Assembly: GCF_018687715.1 (NCBI RefSeq)
Contig: NC_056755.1
Span: forward strand, 14,524,001 to 14,588,000
Length of the DNA stretch: 64,000 nt
From: Carya illinoinensis
Taxonomy: Eukaryota > Streptophyta > Magnoliopsida > Fagales > Juglandaceae
Direction: 5' to 3'
The position numbers were made by a program, and so were the translations under genes. Under the pieces are notes generated by a model, which saw only the letters and a program-made list of their open reading frames with translations, ran no database searches and had not been told where the DNA came from. Shown piece after piece: positions 22,223-33,660 of this stretch (position 1 is the first letter of the stretch; every line of letters starts with the position of its first letter).

Positions 22223-23870
22223 TTGTTTAGGATAGAATCACTATCATCTTTTAACTCTGCATCTCTTTCTCTTGAATCATCTTCTGACACTCATAACACC
22301 ATGGCTGAAAATGAGAATCATGATAGAGAAATGGTAAATCAAAATAGGACACATAAAGATTATTTACAACCTGTTAGAACTAGTATACCCTCATGCATAA
22401 TTCAACCTTTGAATGCAAACAATTTTAATTTCAAATTTGGAATGATTCCATTAATTCCACATTTTCATGACATGGAATTTGAGAACCCTTATTTGTATAT
22501 CAAAGAGTTTGAAGAGGTTTGTTCTACATTCATGGACCGGATTTGCATTGAGGAGGTTATTGGACTAAAATTGTTCCCATTTTCCTTGAAAGATAAAGGT
22601 AAAACATGGTTGAATTCATTAAGACCTAGAACCATAGGCACTTGGCAAGAGATACAAATAGGATTTTTGAAAAAATTCTTTCTAATACATAGGACAAATG
22701 CTTTGAAAAGACAGATCATGAATTTTTCTCAAAAGGATTCTGAAACTTTTTATCAATATTGGAAAAGGTTCAAAGATCTATTAGATTCATGTCCACACCA
22801 TAGTTATGAACATTGGCGTGTGATTAGTTTTTTTTTTTTTATGAAAGTTTGACATCTAAAATGCGTCAATTTGTACAAACCATGTGTAATGGAGAATTTT
22901 TTGACAAAGAGTCTGAGGAGGCATTTGAATATTTTGATTATCTTGCTGAAAATGCCCAATCTTGAGACACAACTGATGTGCATGATAGGTCTAGGCAAGT
23001 TGATTCTAGTCATGGAAAATATACTTTAAAGGAAGATGATGATTTGTGTGCTAAAGTAACCTTGCTATCTAGAAAAATGGAAGCCATGGAATTGAAGAAA
23101 GTAAATGAAGTACATGATGTCCCTAAATTTTCTGTGAAGTGTGGCATATGTGTGAATTATGAGCATTCAACTAATGAATGTCCCACGATCCCTGCTTTCA
23201 AAGAAGTATTGTTGGACCAATCTAATGTTGTAAACATGATGTATAAACCATATTCTAGTCCTTACTCTAATTCTTATATTCCAGGATGGAGGAGCTACCC
23301 AAATTTCAGTTGGAGGGGTGACTAGCATGTACCTTTAGCAACCTTGGCTCTGGGGCCCTCTCAACTCGCAACTCAAGCACCTCCAATGCAAAAAAAAATA
23401 AAAAAATAAAAAAATAAAAAAATAAAAAAATAAAAAAAATAAAAAAAAAACAGAGAGACTTGAAGATACGGTTCAGCAGCTGAGTGTGACACTGCAACAA
23501 TTCATGCAAGGTCAAGCAACACTCAACAACCATAATTCATTGGCAATTAATGACATAAGGAGTTCTCTCACAAGGCCGACTACATCTTTAAGTACCCAAG
23601 AGAAGGGTAAATTTCCCGCATAGTCACAACTAAATCCACAAGGGCAGCCTCATCAAGTGCAAGCAGTAAGTGAGGATCCTAACTTAAAGTCGGTCAAAGA
23701 GGTGACTACTTTAAGAAGCGGTAAGGTGGTAGACATTCTAGCACATGAGCCAGACAATTCTGGGAAGGTTTCTAACCCTTCTAATAAAGATGGAGAACAT
23801 GTGTCTGATGAGCATGAAAAAATTGATTGTCCTATACCTGCTCCTTTTCCTCAACGATTAGTTTTGTAGC
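22223..23870 (+). pseudogene. Athila-like Ty3/gypsy gag polyprotein, broken
   Basis: The first open part (to 22852) holds the retrotransposon gag domain: LIPHFHDM, YIKEFEEVCSTF, LKLFPFSLKDKGKTWL, FLKKFF and YWKRFKDLLDSCPHH. A run of 13 T at 22828-22840 coincides with a frameshift; the gag reading resumes in another frame as ESLTSKMRQFV, GEFFDKE and LAENAQS, with further stops. A zinc knuckle CGICVNYEHSTNEC lies near 23139-23180. A (A7T)n-like microsatellite at 23390-23450 has expanded inside the frame. The C-terminal part includes LRSGKVV and PFPQRL. Not functional. Confidence 0.88.
23390..23450. repeat. (AAAAAAAT)n-like microsatellite inside gag
   Basis: Period-8 A7T repeat ending in a longer A run; in frame it would encode Lys-Lys-Ile repeats. 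Confidence 0.9.
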
Positions 23871-24165
23871 ATAAAAATAAGCATCTTGCTGAAATTCTTG
23901 AGGTTTTTAGGCAAGTTAGGATTAACATCCCTTTGTTAGATGCTATACAGCAAATTCCTACCTATGCAAAATTTTTAAAGGATCTATACACTGTGAAAAG
24001 AAAATTAAATGTGTATAAGAAAGCTTTCCTTACTGAGCAGGTTAGTGCTATCATTCAAAGTAATACACCACCTAAATACAAGGACCCTAGAGCACCTACA
24101 ATTGCTTGTGTGATAGAAAATTCAAAAATTGGTCATGCTTTGTTCGATCTTGGTTCAAGTGTCAA
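23871..24165 (+). pseudogene. Athila-like protease start, truncated
   Basis: The frame reads LDAIQQIP, YAKFLKDLY, PPKYKDPRAP and then ALFDLGSSV. This is the gag-protease junction of Athila elements, with the aspartic-protease motif DLG. Homology ends just after SSV near 24165; RT, RNase H and integrase are missing. A stop separates it from the gag part at about 23870. Confidence 0.8.
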
Positions 24166-24700
24166 AACACTGGGTATAATTGTGTGTACCAGCCAAAGAA
24201 AAGTGATAAGAACCAATGTATGTATGAAAGGTTTTAGTTTTAAGGAAAGTGCAAGGTGGGAGACGTTTTAAGAAATGAAATTTTTAAGGAAAAACCCCAC
24301 CTTGTAATGTTTTAAAGAAAAAGAAACATTTTATATAAACTATGTATGTGAGTGAGACTGCAAAAATGAAAACTTATGTTTTATATTTTCTTGGCATGAA
24401 GTAGTACTTATTTTATTTTTATGCGTGCCCCACCCAGGAATGAAATGAGGACGAAGCTTTAGGATAGACATGGCCCAAGGAAAATGTGACGGAAGCTTAA
24501 GCCTTTTTGTATTTTATGATTTTTATGAAAAACCATTTTTGTAAATGGACTTTATATTTTTAATAAATGATTTCCACTGCAAAACTCTCTTTAAGCTTTG
24601 TAAATGAAAATTTTAAATCCTAGCTATATAGTCTTTTATGTCCTAGGAAGAAAATGAAAATTTTTTAAAAAGTCAGTAATTCCCGACTTAATTTCTAAAA
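24166..24700. other. No gene seen; possible LTR debris
   Basis: A+T-rich sequence with GTGAGACTGC, TGGCCCAAGG and AATAAATGATTT-like phrases. It separates the truncated Athila-like element from the minus-strand copia remnant. No termini were found. Confidence 0.35.
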
Positions 24701-24739
24701 TCATTTTTATAAAAGTCCCACCACAAGGACACGGGTGTT

Positions 24740-24890
24740 TCTCATTTCTTGGGAATTGGTGAAGTTCTTCATGGATGACATTCAACCAACTTTCATCATT
24801 CAAGGATTCCTCTATTTTCTTGGGTTCGACTTGCGACAAAAACATAGAAAAGGAAATTGATTTAGCACTCTTTTTCAAAGTCTCATACAT
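24740..24890 (-). pseudogene. SIRE-like copia reverse transcriptase, N-terminal start only
   Basis: Contains SQVEPKKIEESLNDESWLNV and EELHQF, the conserved opening of copia RT in SIRE elements. Similarity stops after PRNE and the catalytic core is absent. Confidence 0.75.
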
Positions 24891-25159
24891 TCATGCAAAT
24901 CACCAAGAATGTTGTCTCTTGGATGATTTTGTGTAACTCTTGAGAAGGGTTCTATGTCTTGCGAAGTAGGAGAATTTTGAGAAGTTTGTTTCATGTGGTC
25001 TTCATCACTTTGTTCTTGTGCACACCTTTCAGCATCTTGGTCTATCTCGAGCTACCTATCTCTTTTAAGTTTTCAAGTTCCTTTTTAGTGGTCTTGGCTG
25101 ACTCATTATCTACAACCACATTGACAGATTCCATGATTGTTTTTGTCCGTAGGTTCTAG

Positions 25160-26050
25160 ACCCTGTATGCCTTGCTATTAGATGAGTATCCAAGGAACAC
25201 CCCTTCATCACTCTTACTACCAAATTCTTATGTGAGTTTTCACGATCTTGCAAAATGTAGCATTTGCTACCAAAATCTCTAAAGTACTTAATTGTATGTT
25301 TTTTTTTTAATTTTCCACAAGCAATAAGGAGTATGTTTCATGACAGGCCTTAGAACAACTTGATTTATAATGTGACTTGTTGTATTCACGGCTTCTCCCA
25401 AAAAATACAAGGCTATTTTCTTGCTGCTCGACATGGTTCGTGTCATCACATGAATAACCCTATTTTTCCTTTGAACCACTCTATTTTGTTGAGAAGTGAT
25501 AGGAGTAGAAAATTATTGGTGAATGCCCTATTTATCACAAAAAAGAAGAATTAGTATTATCAAATTCCTTACTATGATCATTACGAATTCTAGAGATAGA
25601 AAGATCATTGTCTATTTATAGTCTCTTGAATAGCTTCTTATTAAGATCAAAGGTTTCAAATTTTTCTCTTAAAACAATAGTCCAAGTAAATCTGGAAAAA
25701 TCATCCATAGTGACCATAATATTCCTTTACCCCCAAAATTTCAGTTTGTGTTGGACCTATCAAATCCATGTGAAGTAGCTCAAGTGGCCGAGATGTGAGA
25801 ATTTCTGAAACTTTTTTGTGTTGTGCTCTTGTTTATTTTCTTTGTTTGCACGGTCCACAAACCATTTTCTTGACTTTGAGAGGCTTAGGCAAACCTACAA
25901 TAGCTTCCCTTTTTGAAATTTTTGATAAGTCTTTAAGATTGATATGATCAAGTCGTTAGGGCAATAGCTCGACTTCATCCAATAGAACTCTATGGCAACA
26001 CAATTGGACTGTTGAGGAGACTCCATAACAGATGTCAAATGTTCTAGTGC
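25160..26050 (-). pseudogene. SIRE-like copia GAG-pre-integrase and integrase, broken
   Basis: Minus-strand reading over several frames gives HINLKDLSKISK, GLPK, CGPCKQRK, RPLELLHMDLIGPTQ, RIRN-like and FCDK*GIHQ, then NRVVQRKNRVIHVMTRTM, EAVNTTSHIINQVVLRP and YFRDFGSKCYIL. These are the HHCC tail and DDE core of copia integrase in correct order. At least six stops and several frameshifts make it dead. Confidence 0.85.
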
Positions 26051-26053
26051 CGT

Positions 26054-26410
26054 TCAAGATCCATTCTCCAGCTTTGTTATAAATATTGCACTCATTTGTT
26101 GAAAACTGCACAGTAAGATTATCATCACAAATTGACTAATGCTTAGCAAGTTAGCTTTAAGACCATTAACAAATAAAATATTATGAAAAATAGGTAGTTT
26201 AGATATTTCAACACTCAATTTTCCTTTAACAATGGACTTGCTACCATATCTAAATGTCATGGTGCTTGCACGACTCAACTCGATCTTCTTGAACAAAGTT
26301 TTGTCACCGAATATATGTCTTGAGCATGCTCTGTCTAGGTACCAAAGGCAATTGTACGTTGACTTAAGGGCTATGTGAGCAACTAGACATACGACATCTT
26401 CCTTGACCAC
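26054..26410 (-). pseudogene. SIRE-like copia aspartic protease region
   Basis: A 118-codon frame contains WYLDRACSRHIFGDKTLF, FRYGSKSIVKGKL and LKANLLSISQF, which match the SIRE protease and the strand after it. The catalytic motif, usually D-S-G/A, reads D-R-A here. That change, with the broken flanks, suggests loss of activity. Confidence 0.85.
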
Positions 26411-26519
26411 CTAGTTTGCTTTTAGTTTTGAGCAATTCTTTTCATCATTACCACTTTTCATGATCTTTTTGTTTGTTGTGAAAACAAAATTCAAATAGTT
26501 CACCTAACTTTAGGCTTAT

Positions 26520-28925
26520 TGATTGAGCTGAAATATTGCATGTTTTAACTATTTAAAACCAATGTATTTTAAATTCTTCGTGACACTATTATTGGTTTTA
26601 GATAAAAAAAATGATTAATAAGCATAAATACGAGTTGTGATTTTTAATTGATTGATATCATGTTTATGCTTAATTATGATTTAATGAGACAATATTTCCT
26701 CACATATATAGTCTGTTTTTAATAATTTATTTTTGAGTGTTGTTTCTTTCTTCTTATTTTCAGTTTAAAGAAAATTCAAAAGAGATCCGGTTGGAACTTA
26801 TGATCAAAAATGCATACTAATAGAGAGGAATTGGTGCATGAGTTTGGAGCTGGAAATACGTGGTGAGAGAGGGACCAATCGGTGGGTGCAAAGATTGTGT
26901 ATATTCGGTGCATGATCTGCTGAAATTGTGCTGGAAAGAGGGACCGATGGGTGCAAAAGTTGAAAGAAGAAAGGCTGTGGAATAAAATTAGTGGAAGAGA
27001 AAGGGGATTAAAGATGGAAATTCATTGAATAAAGAAAAGGGAGTATAAAGCAATGGATGAAGGAGAGGGGAACGTGGAACCGGAATTGAGGAAATTGATT
27101 GATTCTTCAAGAGGCAGCTAGTGGAGTAGTTGGTTGGGATTAATTATTCAATGCATGATTTGAGAGGGACCAACCGGTGGGAGAGAAAACAACCAATTAA
27201 ATATTCAAGAGGCAAGTGGATGTTTCGGCTATTGATTTTTCTACTATAGGTTGAGTTAAAGGACGACACATGGAGAGAGAAGTGGGGGAAGAGACAAGGA
27301 GAGAGGGAAGAAGGAGTTGAAAGCAATTGGTGGGTGTAGAGTGAAAGAGATGGTGGGAAGTTGAAGAAATGAATTATATAAGAAAGTTGAAGATAGCCGT
27401 GATTGAAGGAGAGTGGGTGAGCAAAGCCGTGTAGGAGTTTTCAGCTGGAATTTTATTGTGCTTAAAGTATTAATTTGATTAGATGATTGGCACTGACGTG
27501 TTGTGTGAGGCAGCTGTATGTGCATATATATATATATATATATATATTGCTGGACGACAGATTAAAGGGGGTCAGCTGGAGTGAGACCGGTTGGGAGTTG
27601 GATGTTAGCTGAGATAGGAAAGGAGAAAAAGTGAGTAGAGAGGGAGAGTAATGAGTGGAAGGGAATTGTGTTAGTTGAGATAGGAATTTACGTGGGCCCT
27701 CATTAAAGAAAAGAAGGTGAGATGAGAGAATGGAATAATTTGATTGGCTTCTTGGTTGATGGTAGAAGGTGCAGCCGAGATTGAAGGAGTGAAAGGAGTG
27801 GGGTCGGTCTGAAGTAGAATTGTGTTGAAAGTGAAAGAAAGCAGTGCATGAATATAGTGAGTGTGAGAAGTGATGTGTGGGGTCGGTTTGGTAGAGAAAG
27901 AATGGTTTAAGAAAGGAAAGAAAGGAGGAGAGTAGAAGGCTTCTAGCTGGAGTGAGACCGGCTATGGAGAGAAGGGAACGTGGGGTACGTAGGATGAAAA
28001 GAGAAGGATAGAGTTGGGATGATTGCAGAGGGAAGTAGAGAGGAAAGTCGGCGAGATTAGAAGCTGGTATATTTTCTGATTTCATTGGATTTACTTGGAT
28101 GTGAGAGAAGTGGTTGGTGCATGATTAAATGGGGTTTTCCGCTGGCTTTAGACGAAAAAAGAAGGAGCTGGTTTGAAGCAAACGGACTGGCTTGGACGGA
28201 AGAAGAGCTACGGAACGGACTGGTCTTTAGGGGAGTTTTTTTTTTAATTCAATTTCCTGTTTTATGATCTAAGTTGTTTTCATTTTAGCTTGAGTTTTAT
28301 TTTAATATTATCATGGATAATGTTTACTTAATTTCTATAGTATTTGTAATAAATATGTTTGGCTAAATTTTCATACTAAGGTTAGAGGTGAAGTTTAATG
28401 ATTTACATATTGTTTCCGAATCCTCGTAAAATTTATTCTACGAGCTTGATCGATTGAAAGATTTTATTTGGATATTTTGATTATCTATATACTCGTCTTG
28501 ATTCATTGTGATTTCCGAATACAGTGAATGCTTGAGGAATCCCTGTGGTATTCAAATAGATTTATAAATGTTTTAATCATCAATCGTTCATGCTCGATCA
28601 TAAGCGTCTGTTTTTCTTGATCTTAAGTGCTAAATCTTCCAATTAAACGGAATCATTATTCTAGTTTAATTGAAGTAAATCAATCGGAAACAATATCATA
28701 AATTATTAGACGGATCCTCGAAACCTTAGTCTTTCTCCACATCTTTATATTAGATTGTACGTTTCTTTTAATAATTTCATTTCATTGTCTGAATTCATTT
28801 TCTTTATCACAAAAGTCAATCCCTGTGGATTCGATCCTGTAAGATACTACAACACCTGTATACTTGCAGGTAAAACTGCACTAGATTTTTGATTCAGTAA
28901 TTTGAGTCAGAGTTTAGTCGCAACA
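26520..28925 (+). mobile_element. Solo LTR of an Athila-related gypsy element, 2406 bp
   Basis: Starts TGATTGAGCTG and ends GTCGCAACA, flanked by a perfect TSD CTTAT (26515-26519 and 28926-28930). Its first 200 bases resemble the start of the Athila-like LTRs at 12426 and 15650 (GAAATATTGCAT, AACCAATGTATTTTAA, GAGTTGTGATTT). The middle is different and contains an (AT)n run. It has no internal domains. It sits in the minus-strand copia gag-protease region, so it is younger than that copia. Confidence 0.85.
27524..27548. repeat. (AT)n microsatellite
   Basis: Short AT dinucleotide run within the solo LTR. Confidence 0.9.
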
Positions 28926-29565
28926 CTTATGGAGGTTATTTGATGACTTAACTCTTGAACTTGATTTTCAAGAGTCCTTGCCTTCTTCTTTGATTTTCTT
29001 TCATCACCTATTTTTTGCACTTTGAGTTAAAGCAATATGGCCAAAAATACTACAATGATGACAAATCGGCACAAACTTACCTCTAAACTTGCCTCAGTTC
29101 AGCTTCTTTGAGGTTAATGTTTCATGTGGCTTTTCAAAATGATTTGACTTTGCAGTGACTTCTTTTGGAGCATCCACAACTTAACTTCCTTTGACAAAGA
29201 AAATACTCTTAGATATAGTGGCAGCGGATGATGAGACTTGAGGATCTTTGTCTCAAGAAGTTATATACCCCAATCTAGTATGGTCACAGTTGGACTTTTG
29301 AATACTTAGCATCTCTTCCAATTTCTGAATCGTTGATTTTGTTGGTTCTTTTGAGAACTCTTCAATCCTTTGTCTAGTGCATCCGTTTGAGCCTTTAGTC
29401 CCAAGTTCTCAATTTCAGAAATTTTCATTGTCTCAAAGAGATTATTTGTTTCCCACAACTTTAAGTTTATTGTACAGTTTATTGTTAAGCTTTCTCAGCT
29501 TGACAACTTCTTCACATAAATCATTATAAGCATCTTGTGTGCTTAGCTCATGACAGCATCAACAA
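28926..29565 (-). pseudogene. SIRE-like copia gag C-terminal part
   Basis: Minus-strand reading shows FVPICHHCSIFGHIALT, a degraded CX2CX4HX4C zinc knuckle with the last Cys lost (29010-29066). Before it lie remnants of the Lys/Gln-rich region, with AQTDALDKGLKSSQKNQQNQ-like text. Several stops are present. It ends near 29565, where unrelated sequence begins. Confidence 0.7.
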
Positions 29566-30390
29566 GGGCTACAAATCACTCAATCAATTGGTTAGTCAAC
29601 ATTCATAAATTATATAATAAGAAAGCACTAACACATAATACCAAAATTAGTCACGAAGGGAAACCATTTAAAAACTCTTTAAAAATAAAACCTTAATGGG
29701 CAGCCAAACTCAAAAAAATCAATTTTATTATTTGGAAATCCATTACAAACAAGTTTCAATTACAAAATATTTGTCAGTTGTTACTCGTACTTGACTAGAC
29801 AAACGACCGGTTTCTCTATTGCAGTAGCAACCAGAACCTCTGGTGATTTTCAAATATTGAATTTTCTTCTGGAACTTTAGTATTTGAACATGATCACTCT
29901 CTCTCCACCTTGGAGCACGATTACTCTTTACGAGAGACAAAAGCAAGAGAGTTTTCTTACACATAAACACTTGGAAAACACTCTCCAATATCTCTAAGGT
30001 TGAATCTTTGTAGATCCTAATTAATATGATAGCTTAAATATCTTATCTGAAAGTAGCTTCCAAGTTAGTGAAATTCTGGTGACATAATGATTTTGTTACG
30101 ACAGTTTTTGCTGATGATTTGCTGATACCATGTACTTATATTCCCTGTAGTGGCAATTTCATATTCAAACTCTTCTTTGGATAAGATCAAAACCTTGGAA
30201 CTCAAATTCTACTATTTTCACTCATCTAAAACACTTACTAACAAACTCTAGATAAAATCAAAATAAGCTTAAGTTAAAATCAAAGTATTTGAATTCATCC
30301 AAAATACAAATTCAACTTAAGATAATGTCTATCATAGAAATCACCTAATCTTAGTCAAACTTTTGCAATTTTCATTTTCAGGAGGAACAA
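29566..30390. other. No gene recognised; possibly minus-strand LTR debris
   Basis: Minus-strand text includes TTGGAGAGTGTTTTCCAAGT, TGCAATAGAGAAACC and GGGCAGCCAAACTC-like words of the kind found in copia LTRs. An 81-codon minus frame (29743-29988) matches nothing I know. No termini or TSD were found. Confidence 0.35.
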
Positions 30391-30391
30391 G

Positions 30392-31000
30392 ATGACAGCT
30401 GAACAAATTCATATTGAATCTACAATGGTAATTGACTATGCATTGTCTTTGCCAAAAGTTTACAAGGAGCTAGAATCTTTACCAAGTACAAAACAAAAGA
30501 CTATTTGTTGCTGGAATCCATCCTCCACTGGCTACCTCAAACTAAATGTGGATGTAGCAATGTATTTTGATAATCACAAGGCTTATTTGGGAGCTATTCT
30601 CAAAGATGAAGAATGTGATATTGTGATGACTGATAGCAAAGTTGAGAATGAAGTGAATGATCCAAAAACAATTGAGCTTCTTGCTATGTTTTGAGAAACT
30701 CAATTGTTTCAAGGCTTACAATTATGTGCAGACTTGAGATTTTCAAAGTTAATTCTAGAAAGTGATTGTATGCTGATGGTAAATGAATTACAAGTAGAAG
30801 CTAAATCATTCTCAAGTGTAGGAAACCTGCAAAAAGAAGTAAAGCGGTTACTGCAACTCTTTGCTGAGTACAAAATCCAATATGTACATAAGATGGAGAA
30901 TGAGGTTGTGTATAGGCTTGTAATTTATGTGTGGAATGTTGAGAATTTGAAATGTGATGGGATGATGTGTCCACGTCTATTTCTAATCTATTTGACTTGA
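30392..31000 (+). pseudogene. RNase H-like domain remnant (RVT_3 type)
   Basis: The frame reads CCWNPSSTGYLKLNVDVAM, GAILKDEECDIVM, ELLAMF, then after an in-frame TGA (30692-30694) QLCADLRFSKLILESDCMLM, VHKMENEV and RLVIYVWNVE. This is the plant RNase H domain seen at the C-terminus of LINE ORF2 and in related stand-alone genes. The usual NVDGA reads NVDVA and the H-RLA end is altered. A short insertion lies after the stop. No RT precedes it, so it is an isolated, dead fragment. Confidence 0.75.
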
Positions 31001-32462
31001 TAAAAACAGGTTTTATCTTATTAATGATATGTTCTTGTTATAATATATAAATATATATACTAGGTCGGAGCAACGTATAAAGCTCGTTTGCCTGGTTGGG
31101 TGAGATAAGGATTTTAATAAAAAAAAATATGATTTTTTACCAAAAAAGATAATTACGGCATAATTTAAGGTATAAAAAAGTAAATTTTAAGAAATATCTT
31201 TAGATAATGATAAGTTAGTGAAGTATAATATCTTTCAATAAGTATATTCTAGCCGAATGTTACAATGGTTAATCTATGCTTGTTGTTAAATTATATATTT
31301 TTAAATCAAATATACAACATTATAAATATACCTGAAAGTACCATGTACGTTCAAATTATTTTTTTTTCCCTCTCGTCTTCTTTCTTTAGCCTGTTTGTTT
31401 GTTTTTTTCTTTTTCTTTTTACAAATATAAATGAATACTATATAGAAATAAAAGGTTACAAAGTAGGAAAATTGTTTACTAACGTGTAAGTAGCTTTTTT
31501 TTTCCCCCCTTCTTTTCTTTCTTTTAATTTTCTTTTGGGATATTAGAACGATTTTAGTAAGCATTTTGAAACTAGTTTTGTTACTGCATGTTTTATATCA
31601 CAAAATAAGTAGTAATTAATGTGATTGCAATATATATATATGTTCCGATCGACTCACGTATATAGAAAAATAAAAATATCAACCAGCACATTTTGATCAT
31701 ACGATCTTTGTGCCTATAAATTAATTCCTACGCTTTGCATGCATGTCTTCTACTTAGCAATTAATACTTGTGGTATTAGAAGATCAAGAAGCAAAAATGC
31801 AAAAGTAAAAGCAGAGTTTTTTATTGGTTTAAAAGTAAAAGTAACTCAGGGGCAAAAACGTAACTACATAACAAAAACAAGAAAATTACCTTTTATTACT
31901 ATTCATATGGGATAAACACTTATTATAATATATAATAGATATATATATATTTATTTATCTAAGTTTATAAAATACATGGTGGAAACATTCGGTTCATAAA
32001 AATAGATTAAAATTCTTGTAAACTATTATTTATAGATAATGCATAGTACTTTAATTTAAGAATTCTTAAATATTTTCGAGAAATAAAGTTTCTAGTCGAA
32101 TTAAAAATAACTCAACTTAAATATTATGCTCAAATCTACTTCAAATGATGTAATAGTCTTCGTAATAAAATAAAGTCTAGCCCATTGTAAAAATTATGCC
32201 CAGGTAAACTTAACACATACTTAAATGTAAGGCACTAAAGGTAAATATCATTATATGCAGGCTTTGTGAAAGGCTAACTAGTAAAATAGTGAAAAGAGGT
32301 AGGATAAAATTGTAAAATTACTTAAAATTATGCCCTAGCATACACAAATAAAAACTCATAGCATCATCTTCTTGTAGCCGACATCCCTTTGAGGGAACAG
32401 AGTGCCATAGAAACTTACCCAATGAAGAAACCAAAACCAGCGACAAGTGGGGAAGAAGAGTG
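31001..32462. other. A+T-rich intergenic sequence, no gene seen
   Basis: Contains TA-rich runs (31040-31070, 31625-31645 and 31920-31960) and scattered polyT. Short frames look random. It is the left flank of the copia insertion at 32468. Confidence 0.6.
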
Positions 32463-32467
32463 ATGGA

Positions 32468-32707
32468 TGAAGCAATACGATCTGTCAACCATGATTCTCT
32501 CTTCATGACTTCCTCACATATTTAATTCCTTACTCTGTTTTGTATACGATCTTATTTTCCATGTATAGCATAATAGGCAGTGATTATATTTCCTTGTAAA
32601 GCACAATAGACAGCCATGATGTTAGCTGTACATAACCGTTACTCACATCTGTAATTTCTATTTAAGATGAATACAATACCAAAGGAAAGTAAGTTAGTTT
32701 TCCTACA
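32468..32707 (+). repeat. 5' LTR of the copia element
   Basis: Runs TGAAGCAATACG to TTTTCCTACA, 240 bp. CTATTTAAG near 32658 is a possible TATA-like promoter element. Confidence 0.92.
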
Positions 32708-32719
32708 TGGTATCAGAGC
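32708..32719 (+). other. Primer binding site (initiator tRNA-Met)
   Basis: TGGTATCAGAGC, the exact copia consensus, directly abuts the 5' LTR. Confidence 0.95.
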
Positions 32720-32739
32720 CCCCAGAGGTATCACCAACG

Positions 32740-33660
32740 ATGGAGTCTTCTACCTCTTCGATCCCACCTGTGTCAAATCCCTCTTCTCTTGAATTTTCAC
32801 CATCTTCTCCTCATTTACCTGATATCTCCATTAAGCTAGCTTCCACCAATTATCTTTTGTGGAAAGCCCAAGTCATTCCCATTCTACGTGGCAATGGTCT
32901 TCTTGGCTATGTGCAAAATCAGGTTCCTTGCTCGTCGCAAACCATCATCGGTGAAGATGGTGTGTCTCGAACCAACCCAAAGGCGGCTATGTGGCTACGC
33001 ACTGATCAATTGATCCTTGGATGGATCAATAGCTCCCTATCCGACGGTCCCCTGTCCCAAGTCATCAATAGTGAATCCTCTCATGATGCTTGGAAGGTTT
33101 TGGAGACTCTTTATGGTAGTCATACTCGGGATCATCTTCAACAGATGAAGGGCGAGTTGCAGTCGCTCAACAAAGGCAGTTCTTCTTTAGAGGATTACTT
33201 GCACAAGGCTAAATCTCTAGCTTTGTCTCTTCGAGGTGCCGGTAAGCCAATGGATGATGATGAGTTCATCATATGTATTCTTCGAGGCTTAGGATCTGAG
33301 TTTGATCCTATAGTAGCAGCTTTAAATGCTCGGGATATTTTTCCACCTCTTGAAGGGGTCATCAGCAAATTACGTGATTTCGAAATTGGTCTTCAAGCAG
33401 CACGAGTAACTTGTCCTAATGTTGCATTTTACACAAACCGTGGCAAAACCAATACAAAGTCTCGTGGAGCTCATGGTTCTCGTGGTCGTAATATTCCACC
33501 CAACCACACTACTTCTCAATCCCAACAAAAAGATGCTCGTTTTTCATGCTCAACTAGAGGTAATTCTGGAACTCGTTCTCAAGCTTTCACAAATCGTGGT
33601 GGACGTGGTGGCATAACTTGCTTTTGATGTGGAGGCCCTAATCATAAAGCAGATGGATGC
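32740..33660 (+). pseudogene. Copia gag with zinc knuckle interrupted by a stop
   Basis: The ATG at 32740 is chosen because an upstream in-frame ATG at 32707 overlaps the PBS. Residues about 35-60 read LASTNYLLWKAQVIPILRGN, and later LETLYGSHTRDHLQQMKGEL and SSSLEDYLHKAKSL: the copia gag (UBN2-type) domain. A basic Arg/Gly-rich stretch precedes CF*CGGPNHKADGC, a CX2CX4HX4C knuckle in which TGA at 33625-33627 replaces one residue, probably Arg. The product would end at about 295 aa without its RNA-binding knuckle. Confidence 0.9.

Larger units (their letters stand above)
24701..29565 (-). mobile_element. SIRE-like Ty1/copia remnant, split by a solo LTR
   Basis: Minus-strand pieces appear in element order from high to low coordinates: gag coiled-coil and zinc knuckle (29565-28926), protease (26410-26054), integrase (26050-25160) and RT start (24890-24740). 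A 2406-bp solo LTR interrupts it at 26520-28925. No LTRs of the copia itself are seen, and all parts carry stops. Relation to the SIRE-like piece at 1-2229 is possible, but the two share no overlapping region to compare. Confidence 0.8.

Noticed and set aside
27462..28085. 207-codon minus frame
   Set aside because: Inside the solo LTR at 26520-28925, crosses an (AT)n run, and has no known domain.
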